Shown here one piece after another: positions 1 through 9,263 of a DNA stretch of 64,000 bases. This DNA is from Saccharopolyspora sp. SCSIO 74807. GTDB taxonomy: Bacteria; Actinomycetota; Actinomycetes; Mycobacteriales; Pseudonocardiaceae. The stretch lies in NCBI RefSeq assembly GCF_037023755.1, contig NZ_CP146100.1:4743501-4807500 (forward strand), read 5' to 3'. The translations under genes were made by a program, and so were the position numbers. The notes under the pieces were generated by a model. The model made no database searches and had not been told where the DNA came from. It saw nothing but the letters and a program-made list of their open reading frames with translations. Numbering within the stretch: the stretch's first letter is position 1; every line of letters begins with the position of its first letter.

Positions 1-1499
1 CCGACCAGGCCGATCAGGTTGTTGATGCCGATGTAGTAGCCCAGCCGCTCGTCGATGACCGCGTCGTCCACCCGGTTCTCCCCGGCGATGCCGACGCCGG
101 GCAGGAACCGCTCCAGCTCTGCCACCCGGGTTTCGGACAGGTAGTAGCCCTGGTTGTCCCGGTACCAGCCGCCGTTTGGCCAGCCGTCGCCGTCGAGTCC
201 GATCAGGGAGTTCTGCTGGTGCGCCTCCAGCCCCACGCCGTGCTCGCGGTAGAGCCACAGCACCGGAGCCACCAGGTGGTCGAAGTAGCGCGCGCACCAC
301 TGCTCGGCGACCTGCTGACGGGACTCACCGGTGCGCTCGACCAGCCCGCCGATCACCTGCTGCAGCGCGGATCCGCCCAGTTCCGGGCGTTCCGCGAGCA
401 GCCCGGCGACGCAGGCCGCGCGCTGCTGCGCGCCGAACGGGTTGTCCCGCAGCAGGACTTCCCAACCGCTTTCCGCGCCATCGGGCGAATCGCTGGGCAC
501 GTCCACGGTGAGCCACGCCGGATCCCGCACGATCGAGAAGTCCGGATGCGCCGCGGCGAGCTCACCGGCCAGGCCCGCGTCCAGCAGCCGGTCGATCTCC
601 ACGCCGCGGTGCAGTTCCTTGCGCAGGTTCTCCCGCTTCGAGTTGGTGATCGGCAGGCCCAGCGAGAACTTGAGCATCACCGGCGCATCGGGGTGGTAGA
701 CCGTGCGGATCGACGAGGTGGGAAACCAGCGCGGACCCTGCACGCCGAGGTCGTGCAACAGCCCCGCATCCAGCAGAGCTCGCACGCCCTTGGTCCCGAG
801 CAGCGACCGCGCCTGCCACGGGTGCACCGGCACCGGCACCGTGCCTTCCGGAACCTCCGGCGCGAAGCCTTCGAGGCGCGCTTGCGGCCCGCCGTCGGAG
901 GAGACCACCGACCGGTCGGCGGCGAACCAGTGCAGCGCGAAGCTCCCGCGCAGTTCCGGCGAGTAGGCGGCCGCCTCCTGCTCGCTCCAGCCGTTGCGGC
1001 TGTTCGGCGTCGGGTGCATCGGGTGCCCGAGCACCAGCGCCTGCTCGGCGGCGAGGAACGGGGTGCTCGCGCCCTCCGGCGAGTCCCGGCGTTCCCGCAG
1101 GTGCCGGGTGGTCCGCTGCTGCGAATCGGCGACCCGCGCGAGCAGCTCGGTGACCTCGGCGGCGTTCCCGGCCGAGCCTTCCAGCGACAGCAGCGCGGCG
1201 ACGGTCACGGCGTTCGGGCTCGCACCCCCGGGCAAGCGCACGGAACCGAAGCGGTGGTGCCCGGTCGGGGACCGGTGCAGCACCTCGGCCACCAGCGCGG
1301 TGCCGCTGGCAGGCAGCGGGATCCGCACCTCGCCGGTGTCCGGCACCGGCACGCCCGTCTCGCGGAACCAGCACCGCAACAAGCCGCCGGTGGTCGCCGC
1401 GTCCGCAATCGCCGCATCCGACTGAGCTGCGTCCGGCAGGGCTGCGTCCGGCGCGGCTGTGTCCGGCGAAGCCTCGTGGTCCGCCCAGCGGCCGGTCAT
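1..1499 (-). CDS. IucA/IucC-family siderophore synthetase (3' end outside window)
   Basis: NIS synthetase that would condense a carboxylic acid such as citrate with an amine or hydroxylamine in siderophore assembly. About 499 N-terminal residues are visible of a family usually near 600. Motifs seen: GHPMHPTPNSRNG (about residues 158-170), VHPWQ (about 225-229) and KFSLGLPITNSKR (about 271-283), all ATP/carboxylate-site signatures of the family. The ATG overlaps the TGA of the upstream decarboxylase gene (ATGA), and AAGGAGGTCC lies directly before it, so the two are translationally coupled. The first 35 residues are Ala/Asp-rich and look dispensable. Acid specificity (type A, B or C) cannot be told from this part. 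Confidence 0.93.
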   Translation of the reverse strand, partial: MTGRWADHEASPDTAAPDAALPDAAQSDAAIADAATTGGLLRCWFRETGVPVPDTGEVRIPLPASGTALVAEVLHRSPTGHHRFGSVRLPGGASPNAVTVAALLSLEGSAGNAAEVTELLARVADSQQRTTRHLRERRDSPEGASTPFLAAEQALVLGHPMHPTPNSRNGWSEQEAAAYSPELRGSFALHWFAADRSVVSSDGGPQARLEGFAPEVPEGTVPVPVHPWQARSLLGTKGVRALLDAGLLHDLGVQGPRWFPTSSIRTVYHPDAPVMLKFSLGLPITNSKRENLRKELHRGVEIDRLLDAGLAGELAAAHPDFSIVRDPAWLTVDVPSDSPDGAESGWEVLLRDNPFGAQQRAACVAGLLAERPELGGSALQQVIGGLVERTGESRQQVAEQWCARYFDHLVAPVLWLYREHGVGLEAHQQNSLIGLDGDGWPNGGWYRDNQGYYLSETRVAELERFLPGVGIAGENRVDDAVIDERLGYYIGINNLIGLV

Positions 1500-2959
1500 C
1501 GGACCTCCTTGTTGCCGGCGGCCAGCACGTCGGCCAGCAGGGCGTCGATGTCGCCACCGGTCGTGTTCGGGTTCAGCAGGGTGAGCTTCAGCCACACCGA
1601 GCCGTCCAGTTCGGTGCGGCCGACCACGGCGGTGCCCTCGTCCAGCAGCCTCCGGCGCAGCCGCGCGTTGACCGGATCCGGATCACCGGACTCCGGCAGG
1701 TACCGGAAGACGACCGTGGTCAGCACCGGATCCCGGTACAGCTGCATCCGGGGGTGCGCGCGCACCGCCGCGGCGGCGTGCCGAGCCTGGTCGTGGCAGC
1801 TGTCCACCAGCTCGCCGAGCCCGCGGCGGCCGAGAGCGCGGAAGGTCGTGAGGATCTTGACCGCGTCCGGCCGCCGAGTCGTGCGCAGCGAACGGCCGAG
1901 CAGGCTGCGGAACCCGGCGTCCTCGTCATCGGCGGTGTTCAAATAGGCCACCCGCCGTTCCACCGGCTCGAACGATGCGGCTCGCCGGGTCAGGAACACC
2001 CCCGCGGCGACCGGCTGCCAGCCCAGCTTGTGCAGGTCGATGCTCACCGAGTCGGCCAGCTCGACGCCCTCCAGCAGCGGGGCGAGGCGCTGCGAGAACA
2101 GCGCACCGCCGCCGTAGGCGGCATCCACGTGCAGCCAAGTGCCGTGTTCACCGGCGATGCGCGCGATCTCCGCGAGCGGATCGAGCACGCCCAGGTCGGT
2201 GGTACCCGCGGTGGCGATCACCGCGACCGGGACGTCGCCGCGTTCCCGCAGGTCGGTGAGGGTCGAATGCAGTGCCCGCGGATCCATCCGGTACTCGTCG
2301 TCGACCGGGACCCCCACCACGCTGTCCTCGCCGAGACCCAGCACGCCCGCGCTGCGCGCGACGGAGAAGTGCGTGGTCTCCGAGCACAGCAGCCGCAGCC
2401 GCCCGTGCGCTTGCGGGGGGAATCCGGACGCGACGGGGTGCGCGCCGAACTCGGCGGCCAACGCGTGTTCCCTGGCCAGCAACAGGCCGGTGAGGTTGGA
2501 CTCGGTGCCGCCGGTGGTGACCGCGCCGCCCGCGGTGTCGGGGTCGTAGCCGGTGCACGCGGCCATCGCGCGCACCACTGCGGACTCGGCGCGGTTGCCC
2601 GAAGGCGCCTGGTCCCAGGAGTCCAGCGAGGAGTTCAGCGCCGCGGCGACGACCTCGGCGGCGACCGCGACCGCCAGCGGCGGGGTGTGCAGGTGCGCGG
2701 CGCAGGCGGGATCGGCCGGGTCGGCCGCGCCCGCGGCGAAGTCCTGCAGCACACCGGCCAGCGCGGGTTCGGCGCCGATGCCGTCCTCGGGAAGCGGATC
2801 GGCCGCCAGCAGCGCGTCGACGGCGCCGGGGCCGCCCGCAGGCAGCGGCCCGGCGCGTTCGACCACGCCTTTGGCCAGGGCGTCGAGCGCGGTCGCCAGC
2901 AGCGGGCGCAGGTTCGCCGGCCCGCTGCCGCCGCCCGCGAGCTCGGTGCGGATCGTCAC
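1496..2959 (-). CDS. PLP-dependent amino-acid decarboxylase of siderophore pathway (DesA/Dab-decarboxylase type)
   Basis: Group II PLP decarboxylase that would supply a diamine (cadaverine, putrescine or diaminopropane type) to the adjacent NIS synthetase. Seen: GGTESN (about 150-155), HVDAAYGG (about 277-284) and the PLP-lysine motif SIDLHKLGW with K311. At 487 residues it has the usual length. A GTG start at 2959 is chosen because GAGGAG lies about 7 bases upstream; extending to 2998 would add 13 basic residues without a ribosome site. It is the first gene of a coupled pair with the synthetase and probably iron-repressed, since an iron box lies about 130 bp upstream. The substrate amino acid is not determined. 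Confidence 0.92.
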   Translation of the reverse strand: MTIRTELAGGGSGPANLRPLLATALDALAKGVVERAGPLPAGGPGAVDALLAADPLPEDGIGAEPALAGVLQDFAAGAADPADPACAAHLHTPPLAVAVAAEVVAAALNSSLDSWDQAPSGNRAESAVVRAMAACTGYDPDTAGGAVTTGGTESNLTGLLLAREHALAAEFGAHPVASGFPPQAHGRLRLLCSETTHFSVARSAGVLGLGEDSVVGVPVDDEYRMDPRALHSTLTDLRERGDVPVAVIATAGTTDLGVLDPLAEIARIAGEHGTWLHVDAAYGGGALFSQRLAPLLEGVELADSVSIDLHKLGWQPVAAGVFLTRRAASFEPVERRVAYLNTADDEDAGFRSLLGRSLRTTRRPDAVKILTTFRALGRRGLGELVDSCHDQARHAAAAVRAHPRMQLYRDPVLTTVVFRYLPESGDPDPVNARLRRRLLDEGTAVVGRTELDGSVWLKLTLLNPNTTGGDIDALLADVLAAGNKEVR

Positions 2960-3091
2960 GTCGGGGTCTCCTCGTGCTCGGGTCGTGCGGCAACGCACCG
3001 CGCGCGGCGTCGCACCGGCGGCGGTGTGCTGTCTCGCTGTGTTGAGCCACGGCCGTGCGTCGTCGTCTGCGGCCGGACAGGAAAGGGCTGG

Positions 3092-3110
3092 TTAGGTTTG
3101 CCTACCCTGG
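3092..3110. promoter_or_regulatory. Iron box (IdeR/DmdR/DtxR-type)
   Basis: TTAGGTTTGCCTACCCTGG matches the 19-bp actinobacterial iron-box consensus TTAGGTTAGGCTAACCTAA at about 13-14 positions. It lies about 130 bp upstream of the decarboxylase start, so repression by the Fe(II)-loaded regulator is expected. Confidence 0.75.
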
Positions 3111-3440
3111 TCGAGAACGCACGGTAATCATCGTCGCCGCGGTTTTCAACACCCCGGATTCCTCCGCGCCGCGCGTCGTGTCCGCGCTCAGCGCGATCAC
3201 CTGGGGCGAACTCACCGAACAAGATCGACAATTTTTTCCCGCGGCGGACAAGCGGGCCGGGATTCGATTGCGCGGCGGACTCGGTTCGCCGGATGTGGAA
3301 CGTTTTCGGATCGCGCGCGCTCGGCGGGAATCGCGTTCCATTTGATTCGTTCAACGAAGTTCCGCGCCTGCTCCCGGTGCGCTCGGCGATCCGTTGCTCC
3401 GATCGTGATTCGGCTCTCGATCACTATGCAAGATGAATGG

Positions 3441-3459
3441 TTAGGTTAGGCTCGCCGAG
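3441..3459. promoter_or_regulatory. Iron box (IdeR/DmdR/DtxR-type)
   Basis: TTAGGTTAGGCTCGCCGAG has a perfect left half (TTAGGTTAGGCT) and a degenerate right half of the iron-box consensus. It ends about 27 bp before the binding-protein ATG, a position suited to block transcription. Confidence 0.85.
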
Positions 3460-3485
3460 CTTGTTCGAGACTTAAAAGGAGCAGC

Positions 3486-4424
3486 ATGTTCCGACCAAGA
3501 CGCCTGCTGGCCGCGGTCACCGCCACACTGACCCTGACCGCTGCCGCGGCATGCGGCGCGCAGCCCGCCGATCAGGCGTCTCCCCAGCCGGGAGACCGCG
3601 TGGTCGAGCACGCCATGGGGCAAACGACGATCAAGGGCGAACCGCGGCGGGTGGTGGTGCTGGACACGGGCGAACTCGACGCATCCCTCGCGCTCGGCGT
3701 CCGGCCGGTCGGTGTCGTGCAGCCGGACGCGGGCGGCTCGTTACCGCCGTACCTGGCGCAGCAGGCGGGCAAACCGGAGATCGTGGGCACGATCGGCTCG
3801 CCGAACCTGGAGCGGATCGCCGCGCTCAAGCCGGACCTGATCCTGTCCAGCAAGGTCCGCGACGGCGAGCGCTACGACCAGCTCAGCGCCATCGCGCCGA
3901 CCGTGTTCGCCGAGACCACCGGCAAGACCTGGCAGCAGAACTTCCTGCTGGACGCCGAAGCGCTGGGCAAACCGGCCGAAGCGCAGCGCATCCTCGGCGA
4001 GTACCGGCAGCGCGCGGCCGCGATCGGCGCGCAGGCAGGGGATCCGGGGCGCACCAGGGTCAGCATGCTGCGGTTCGTCCCCGGCGACATCCGGCTCTAC
4101 GGCAAGGGCTCGTTCATCGGCAGCATCCTCGCCGACGCCGGGTTCGCCCGGCCGCAGAACCAGCAGGCGGACACGACCTTCACCCGGGTCAGCCGGGAGC
4201 AGGTCGGTCAGGCCGACGGCGACCTGTTGTTCTACGCGGCCTACGGCGACAACGCCCGCGGCCAGATGAACGACGTCATCGGCTCGGCGCAGTGGCCTGC
4301 GCTGGGTGCGGTGCGTGCGGGCAACGCGGTCGAGGTTCCGGACGGCACCTGGTTCCTCGGGCTCGGGCCGATCGCGGCCAACCTCGTGCTCGACGACCTG
4401 CAACGGCAGGTCGCACGACGCTGA
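3486..4424 (+). CDS. Iron-siderophore ABC transporter substrate-binding lipoprotein
   Basis: Captures ferric siderophore outside the membrane for an ABC importer; the permease and ATPase are not in the window. The 312-residue protein begins with a signal peptide ending in a lipobox-like TAAAAC, giving an acylated Cys at about residue 23. The remainder has the FepB/FhuD-type layout (IGSPNLERIAALKPDLIL). AAAAGGAGCAGC precedes the ATG, and an iron box lies 27 bp upstream. The last codons are part of a 28-bp tandem duplication that repeats the stop region. Confidence 0.93.
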   Translation: MFRPRRLLAAVTATLTLTAAAACGAQPADQASPQPGDRVVEHAMGQTTIKGEPRRVVVLDTGELDASLALGVRPVGVVQPDAGGSLPPYLAQQAGKPEIVGTIGSPNLERIAALKPDLILSSKVRDGERYDQLSAIAPTVFAETTGKTWQQNFLLDAEALGKPAEAQRILGEYRQRAAAIGAQAGDPGRTRVSMLRFVPGDIRLYGKGSFIGSILADAGFARPQNQQADTTFTRVSREQVGQADGDLLFYAAYGDNARGQMNDVIGSAQWPALGAVRAGNAVEVPDGTWFLGLGPIAANLVLDDLQRQVARR

Positions 4425-4451
4425 CCTGCAACGGCAGGTCGCACGGCGCTG
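4396..4451 (+). repeat. 28-bp tandem duplication across a stop codon, each unit with a hairpin
   Basis: Two adjacent 28-bp units (4396-4423 and 4424-4451) differ at one base. Each carries GACCTGC-AACG-GCAGGTC, a 7-bp stem with a 4-base loop. The duplication copies the 3' end of the binding-protein gene into the untranslated region. It may strengthen transcription termination, or it may be a recent slippage event. Confidence 0.8.
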
Positions 4452-4670
4452 ACCTCCGCGATTTCGTCGGGCGGATTCGCGAGCCCGTTCCGGCCGCCTT
4501 CCGGCACTGGTCGAACTCCGCCATTTCCTGCGGCGTCCGCGAAGACGTCGCAGGAGTGGCGGCGCTCGCGCATGGGGACTGGCAAACTACCGCGGACGGC
4601 GGAAAAGGCTGTTTTCTCCCGGCGATCCAACTGCGCCGGGTGAATCTGTCCGAGCCGCTGTTTCAGCCGT

Positions 4671-6470
4671 TTAGTGGTTGTAACGCGGAAGGTTCTCCCG
4701 CCGCCCGACTTCGCGGTAGGCCAGCGCGCTGGTGTGCACACCGCCGTCGTCCAGCTGCGAAACGGATTCGCGGTAGATCTGCTGCCACGGCGTCTGGTGC
4801 GGTCGCACCGGGTAACCACCGGCGTCGGCGAGTTCTCGTTCACGCTGCGTGATCTCGTCCTCGCCGATCAGCACGTCGACCCGCCCGGCGTTCAGGTCGA
4901 CCCGGACGGCATCGCCGGTGCGCAGGATCGCCAGCCGTCCACCGGCCGCGGCCTCCGGCGCCGCGTTGAGGATTGACGGCGATCCGGAGGTGCCGGACTG
5001 CCTGCCGTCGCCCATGCACGGGAGTTCCTCGACGCCCGCGCCGAGCAGCGCGGCAGGTGGCTGCATGTTGACGACCTCCGCCGATCCGGGGTGCCCGAGC
5101 GGGCCGGACCCGCGCATCACCAGGATGCAATCCGCGTCGATCCGCAAGCCGGGATCTTCGATGCGCTCGTGGTAGTCCTCCGGCCCGTCGAAGACGATCG
5201 CGCGCGCGGTGAAGGCGTTCGGCGACTCGGGGTCGGACAGGTAGCGGGCGCGGAACTCCGCGGAGATCACGCTGGTCTTCATGATCGCCGAGTCGAACAG
5301 GTTGCCGCGCAGCACCCGGAAACCCGCGCCCGGCGAGCCCGCCACCGAAGCGAACGGGTGGATCACGTCGGGGTCCGCGGTGCCGCTGCGGGGAAGGTTC
5401 TCGGCGATGGTGGAGCCGTTGACCGTCACCGCGTCCGTGCGCAGCAGGCCGCCGTCGGCGAGTTCGGCCAGCACCGCGGGCACGCCTCCGGCGCGGTGGA
5501 AGTCCTCGCCGAGGTAGGTGCCGCCCGGCTGCATGTTCAGCAGCAGCGGGACCTCCTGCCCGATCCGCTCCCAGTCGTCGAGCGTGAGTCCGACCCCTGC
5601 GTGCTGGGCGATCGCGTTGAGGTGGATCGGTGCGTTCGACGACCCGCCCAGCGCGGAGTTGACCACGATCGCGTTGTGGAAGGCGTCCCTGGTCAGCACC
5701 TGCGACGGCTTGCGATCGGCACGGACCAGCTCGACGGCCTGCAGCCCCGTCCGGTAGGCCATCTCGGCGCGTTCCCGGTGCGGCGCGGGGATCGCGGCGT
5801 TGCCGGGCAGGCTCATGCCGAGCGCCTCGGCCAGCGCGTTCATCGTCGAAGCCGTGCCCATGGTGTTGCAGTGCCCGGCCGAGGGAGTGCCGGCCGACAC
5901 GAGGTTCCAGTAGCCGTCCTCGTCGATCTCGCCGGCGGCGAACTTCTTGCGCGCGGCCCACAGCACGGTGCCGGAACCGCAGCGCCCGCCGTCCACCCAG
6001 CCGTTGAGCATCGGACCGCCGGAGAGCACGATCGCGGGCAGGTCGGCGGTCGCGGCCGCCATCAGCGCCGCCGGTGTCGTCTTGTCGCAGCCGGTGGTGA
6101 GCACCACCCCGTCGAGCGGGTAGCCGTGCAGCACCTCGACCAGCCCCAGGTAGGCCAGGTTGCGGTCCAGCGCCGCGGTCGGGCGCCGCGCCGTCTCCTG
6201 GATCGGGTGCACCGGGAACTCCATCGCGACACCGCCCGCTTCCCGGATGCCCTCCCGCAGCCGCTGCGCCAGCTCCAGGTGGTGGCGGTTGCAGGGGGAC
6301 AGGTCGGAACCGGTCTGCGCGATCCCGATCACCGGCTTGCCCGCCTGCAGCTCGGCCCGCGACAGGCCGTAGTTGAGGAACCGTTCGAGCATCAGCACGC
6401 TCGTGCCCGGATCGCCCGGGATGTCGAACCAGTCCTGCGAGCGCAGCCGGCGGCCGTCGTTGCCCGTCAT
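4671..6470 (-). CDS. IlvD/Edd-family dehydratase, sugar-acid (aldonate) type
   Basis: Fe-S dehydratase that removes water from a 2,3-dihydroxy acid. At 599 residues, with Cys60, Cys128 (TTGCDKTTPA) and Cys201 (SAGHCNTMGTAS), it matches the arabonate/xylonate dehydratase branch better than the biosynthetic ilvD branch; this is a judgement from length and context. The product would be a 2-keto-3-deoxy sugar acid. GAGGAGGAAC stands directly before the ATG. It is last in a leftward group with a GH3 glycosidase and an SDR, which suggests oxidative sugar degradation. No lactonase or aldolase is adjacent. Confidence 0.85.
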   Translation of the reverse strand: MTGNDGRRLRSQDWFDIPGDPGTSVLMLERFLNYGLSRAELQAGKPVIGIAQTGSDLSPCNRHHLELAQRLREGIREAGGVAMEFPVHPIQETARRPTAALDRNLAYLGLVEVLHGYPLDGVVLTTGCDKTTPAALMAAATADLPAIVLSGGPMLNGWVDGGRCGSGTVLWAARKKFAAGEIDEDGYWNLVSAGTPSAGHCNTMGTASTMNALAEALGMSLPGNAAIPAPHRERAEMAYRTGLQAVELVRADRKPSQVLTRDAFHNAIVVNSALGGSSNAPIHLNAIAQHAGVGLTLDDWERIGQEVPLLLNMQPGGTYLGEDFHRAGGVPAVLAELADGGLLRTDAVTVNGSTIAENLPRSGTADPDVIHPFASVAGSPGAGFRVLRGNLFDSAIMKTSVISAEFRARYLSDPESPNAFTARAIVFDGPEDYHERIEDPGLRIDADCILVMRGSGPLGHPGSAEVVNMQPPAALLGAGVEELPCMGDGRQSGTSGSPSILNAAPEAAAGGRLAILRTGDAVRVDLNAGRVDVLIGEDEITQRERELADAGGYPVRPHQTPWQQIYRESVSQLDDGGVHTSALAYREVGRRENLPRYNH

Positions 6471-6694
6471 GTTCCTCCTCGCTGCCGCGCCCGGTGCCGG
6501 GCCGCGGACTGCGGTGTCCTTGGCCGATCAAGTATGCGCATCGGCGGTGGCGAACAACAGGCTCCGCCGGGGACGTCCGGAGCCGCGCGACGCGGCGTCG
6601 ACGCCTTCACCTGGACCTATCGCGCATCGGCTGGCAGCAGCGGCTGACCGAACGGCACTGATCGAGCGGCGCGCGGGCGTGTCGGCGCGGCCGA

Positions 6695-8416
6695 TCAGCC
6701 GTAGCGCAGGCCGTGCCCGAACCGGTACGCGGGTTCGGCGGTGTCGAACGCGACGTCGGGCCTGCTCGCCGCGACCGCCTCGGCCGACGAAGGGATGTCG
6801 AAGGGCAGTCGGCCGCGCGGTTCGGCCTCCCCGAACAGCACCCGCGCGACCGCTTCGTCGCAGGCGCCGAACTCCACCACCAGCGCGGACACGGCCTCGG
6901 CGAGGGGGCCGAGCAGCGCGGGCCGGTCGAGGTGCACGACGGCCGCGGTCGGCACCGCGGCGGCGATCCGGCCGATGCGGTCGAGCTCTTCGGCGGACCA
7001 CGCGAGGGAACCGGCGCGGAAGAAGCTCTCCAGGTCACCCGGCGTGCCGCGCTGCTCCCACGGCGCGGTCAGCCGCAAGATCGCGACGTCGGCCTCCTCC
7101 GGGCTTCCGACCGCCTGGGCGCGGCCGCGCAGCGCGGCCGGATCGACGTTCTCGGCGTAGACCTTGATCCCGGAACGCAGCGGTAGACCGGCGGCCGAGC
7201 CTGCGGTGTTCTGCACCAACGCGTGCGCGGCGGCCTGCGCTTCCAGCCCCTGCTCGCGGGCGTCGGCGGCACCGACGACCGCCGCGGCGCGTCCGGCGTC
7301 GACGAACGGGTCGTCGAACAAGCCGAGGCGGAACTTCTCGCGCAGCACCCGGCGCGCCGAGGAGTCCAAGCGACGCTCGCTGACCGCGCCGGACTCGACC
7401 AGGGAGATCAGTACGTCCGTGCTCGACTCCCCGCCGAACTGGTCGATCCCGGCCTCCAGGGCCTTGCGCATCCGCTCGGCGTGCGAGAGATGCTCGACGC
7501 CCCAGCACATGTCGCTGAGGATTCCCCAGTCGGAGCACACGATTCCGTCGAAGCCGAGCTCCTCGCGCAGCAGGCCGGTCAGCACCTGCCTGCTGAAACC
7601 GAACCCGACTTCCTCGAGCTCGGTGCCGACCGGCATCCCGTAGTACGGCATGACCTGCGCGGCACCCGCGTCGATGACCGCGCGGAACGGCTCCAGGTGC
7701 TGATCGAAGCACCCGCCCGGATAGACCTGCTCACGGCCGTAGGGGAAGTGCGGATCCTCGCCGTCCCGCTGCGGTCCGCCGCCGGGGAAGTGCTTGACCA
7801 TGGCCGACACACCGGCGCCGGCCGGCCCTTGCAGACCCCGCACGTAGGCGGCGCCCAAGCGGGCGACCGTGTCGGCGTCCTCGCCGAAGGTGCCGTTCTG
7901 GCGCGCCCACCGCGGTTCGGTGGCGAGGTCGAGCTGCGGGTGCAGCGCGGTGCGGATGCCGACCGCCAGGTATTCCCGGCGGGTGACCTCCGCGAAGCGC
8001 TCGACGAGCTCGGCGGACCCGAGCGCGGCGAACCCCAGCGGCTCCGGCCACTGCGAGAACGGGCCCGCCAGGAACGCCGCGGCCGGGTTGTCGGTGAACG
8101 AGTGCCGCGGGTCGCTGGAGATCGTCACCGGGATGCCGAGCGGGTGCTCGCGGGCGGCGCGCTGCAGGGCGTTGTGCCACTCGGCCGTCTCGCGCGCCGA
8201 GGACACCTCGAGCACGTTCATCTGCGTGATGCGCCGCTGCAGCAGGGTGTGCACGGAAGGCGTGCCGAACGTTCCGGGCCGGTCGAAGTCGCCCACGTCG
8301 GCCATGGGCTGGAACAGCAGCCCGGCCTTGTCCGCCAGGTCCATCCGGGACAGCAGATCGGCCACCCGCTGATCCACGTCGAGCGCGGCGTCCTGGTAGG
8401 GGTGCTGAGGCGTCAT
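6695..8416 (-). CDS. Glycoside hydrolase family 3 protein
   Basis: Predicted exo-acting beta-glycosidase (glucosidase, xylosidase or N-acetylglucosaminidase activity not distinguishable). Residues 1 to about 340 form the (beta/alpha)8 domain with KHFPGGG (208-214) and the nucleophile region IVCSDWG, Asp296. The C-terminal alpha/beta-sandwich follows, and the protein ends in YRFGHGLRYG. There is no signal peptide, so it probably acts on imported oligosaccharides. At 573 residues it is compact and lacks the fibronectin-like tail. GAGAGGTTG precedes the ATG. A 224-bp gap separates it from the dehydratase gene. Confidence 0.9.
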   Translation of the reverse strand: MTPQHPYQDAALDVDQRVADLLSRMDLADKAGLLFQPMADVGDFDRPGTFGTPSVHTLLQRRITQMNVLEVSSARETAEWHNALQRAAREHPLGIPVTISSDPRHSFTDNPAAAFLAGPFSQWPEPLGFAALGSAELVERFAEVTRREYLAVGIRTALHPQLDLATEPRWARQNGTFGEDADTVARLGAAYVRGLQGPAGAGVSAMVKHFPGGGPQRDGEDPHFPYGREQVYPGGCFDQHLEPFRAVIDAGAAQVMPYYGMPVGTELEEVGFGFSRQVLTGLLREELGFDGIVCSDWGILSDMCWGVEHLSHAERMRKALEAGIDQFGGESSTDVLISLVESGAVSERRLDSSARRVLREKFRLGLFDDPFVDAGRAAAVVGAADAREQGLEAQAAAHALVQNTAGSAAGLPLRSGIKVYAENVDPAALRGRAQAVGSPEEADVAILRLTAPWEQRGTPGDLESFFRAGSLAWSAEELDRIGRIAAAVPTAAVVHLDRPALLGPLAEAVSALVVEFGACDEAVARVLFGEAEPRGRLPFDIPSSAEAVAASRPDVAFDTAEPAYRFGHGLRYG

Positions 8417-8453
8417 GCGCGCAACCTCTCGGTCGGTGCCGGACTGAGCTGCG

Positions 8454-9263
8454 TCAGCTGAACGCGGCGACGGCGCCGCCGTCCACCAGCAGGTCGGTTC
8501 CGGAGATGAAGCTCGCCGCGGGGCCGAGCAGGAACGCCGCCGCCTCGGCGATCTCCGTGGCGGTTCCGGGACGGCCCGCGTTCGACGCGGCGATCATGGC
8601 GCGCATGTCCGGGCCGCTTCGCCCGGCCAGCTCGGCCCGTCCCATCGGGGTCTCGATGATGCCGGGGCTGATCGAGTTGATCCGGGCTCCGTTCGCGCCC
8701 CACGTGCGGCTGGCGGCCTGCACGCGCAGCAGGTTGGCCCGCTTGGCGAAGGAATAGGCGTGCCCGGCGTCGGCGAAGCCCGCGGGGTCGGTGACCGGCA
8801 GCGACAGCAACTCGGCTGCGGGTGCGGTGGCCAGCTGCCCGGCGAGCTCGGGCGCGAACCCGGGATGGCCGTGCGCGGCCATGCTGGCGATCACCACGCC
8901 CGCACCACCGGGCGCGATGACCTCGGCGAACTCCTCGATCACCAGCGCGACGCCGAGCAGGTCCACGGTCAGCACCGCGGACACATCGGCCTGCACCGGC
9001 GAGAGCCCGGCGGTGTGCACCACGGAGCCGACCTCGCCGAGCGAAGCCGCCTGCCTGGCGAGCGCGGTGACCGATTCCGGCGAGCCGACGTCGACGTGCG
9101 CGGTGGTCGTAATGCATCGCGCGCCGTCCAGTTCGGTCGCCGCCGAGTGCAGGGTTTGCCGGTCGTGGTCGGCGATCAGCAGGTGCGCTTCGGGGCCCAG
9201 GCGCCGGGCGATGGCCGATCCAATCCCGCCGCTACCGATGATCACCGCGACCTGCTGCGCCAT
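8454..9263 (-). CDS. Short-chain dehydrogenase/reductase
   Basis: Classical NAD(P)-dependent SDR of 269 residues. Seen: the cofactor glycine motif GSGGIGSAI (about 10-18), VIASMAAH with the catalytic Ser, YSFAK with catalytic Tyr and Lys, SPGIIETPM, and a C-terminal DLLVDGG. The ATG at 9263 is preceded by GGTGGAG; a longer reading to 9572 has an implausible Pro/Arg-rich extension. It lies 37 bp before the GH3 gene on the same strand. An aldose or polyol dehydrogenase role would fit the sugar-acid dehydratase downstream but is inference. Confidence 0.9.
   Translation of the reverse strand: MAQQVAVIIGSGGIGSAIARRLGPEAHLLIADHDRQTLHSAATELDGARCITTTAHVDVGSPESVTALARQAASLGEVGSVVHTAGLSPVQADVSAVLTVDLLGVALVIEEFAEVIAPGGAGVVIASMAAHGHPGFAPELAGQLATAPAAELLSLPVTDPAGFADAGHAYSFAKRANLLRVQAASRTWGANGARINSISPGIIETPMGRAELAGRSGPDMRAMIAASNAGRPGTATEIAEAAAFLLGPAASFISGTDLLVDGGAVAAFS

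Larger units (their letters stand above)
2960..3485. promoter_or_regulatory. Divergent siderophore promoter region (526 bp, no gene)
   Basis: This intergenic stretch separates the leftward biosynthesis genes from the rightward binding-protein gene. It holds two iron boxes, listed separately. The middle (about 3210-3420) is less GC-rich than its surroundings. I see no convincing gene: rightward frames here have no ribosome site and cross both boxes. Confidence 0.7.

Noticed and set aside
3055-3345. 96-codon rightward frame in the siderophore intergenic region
   Set aside because: It crosses an iron box, lacks a ribosome site and resembles no family.
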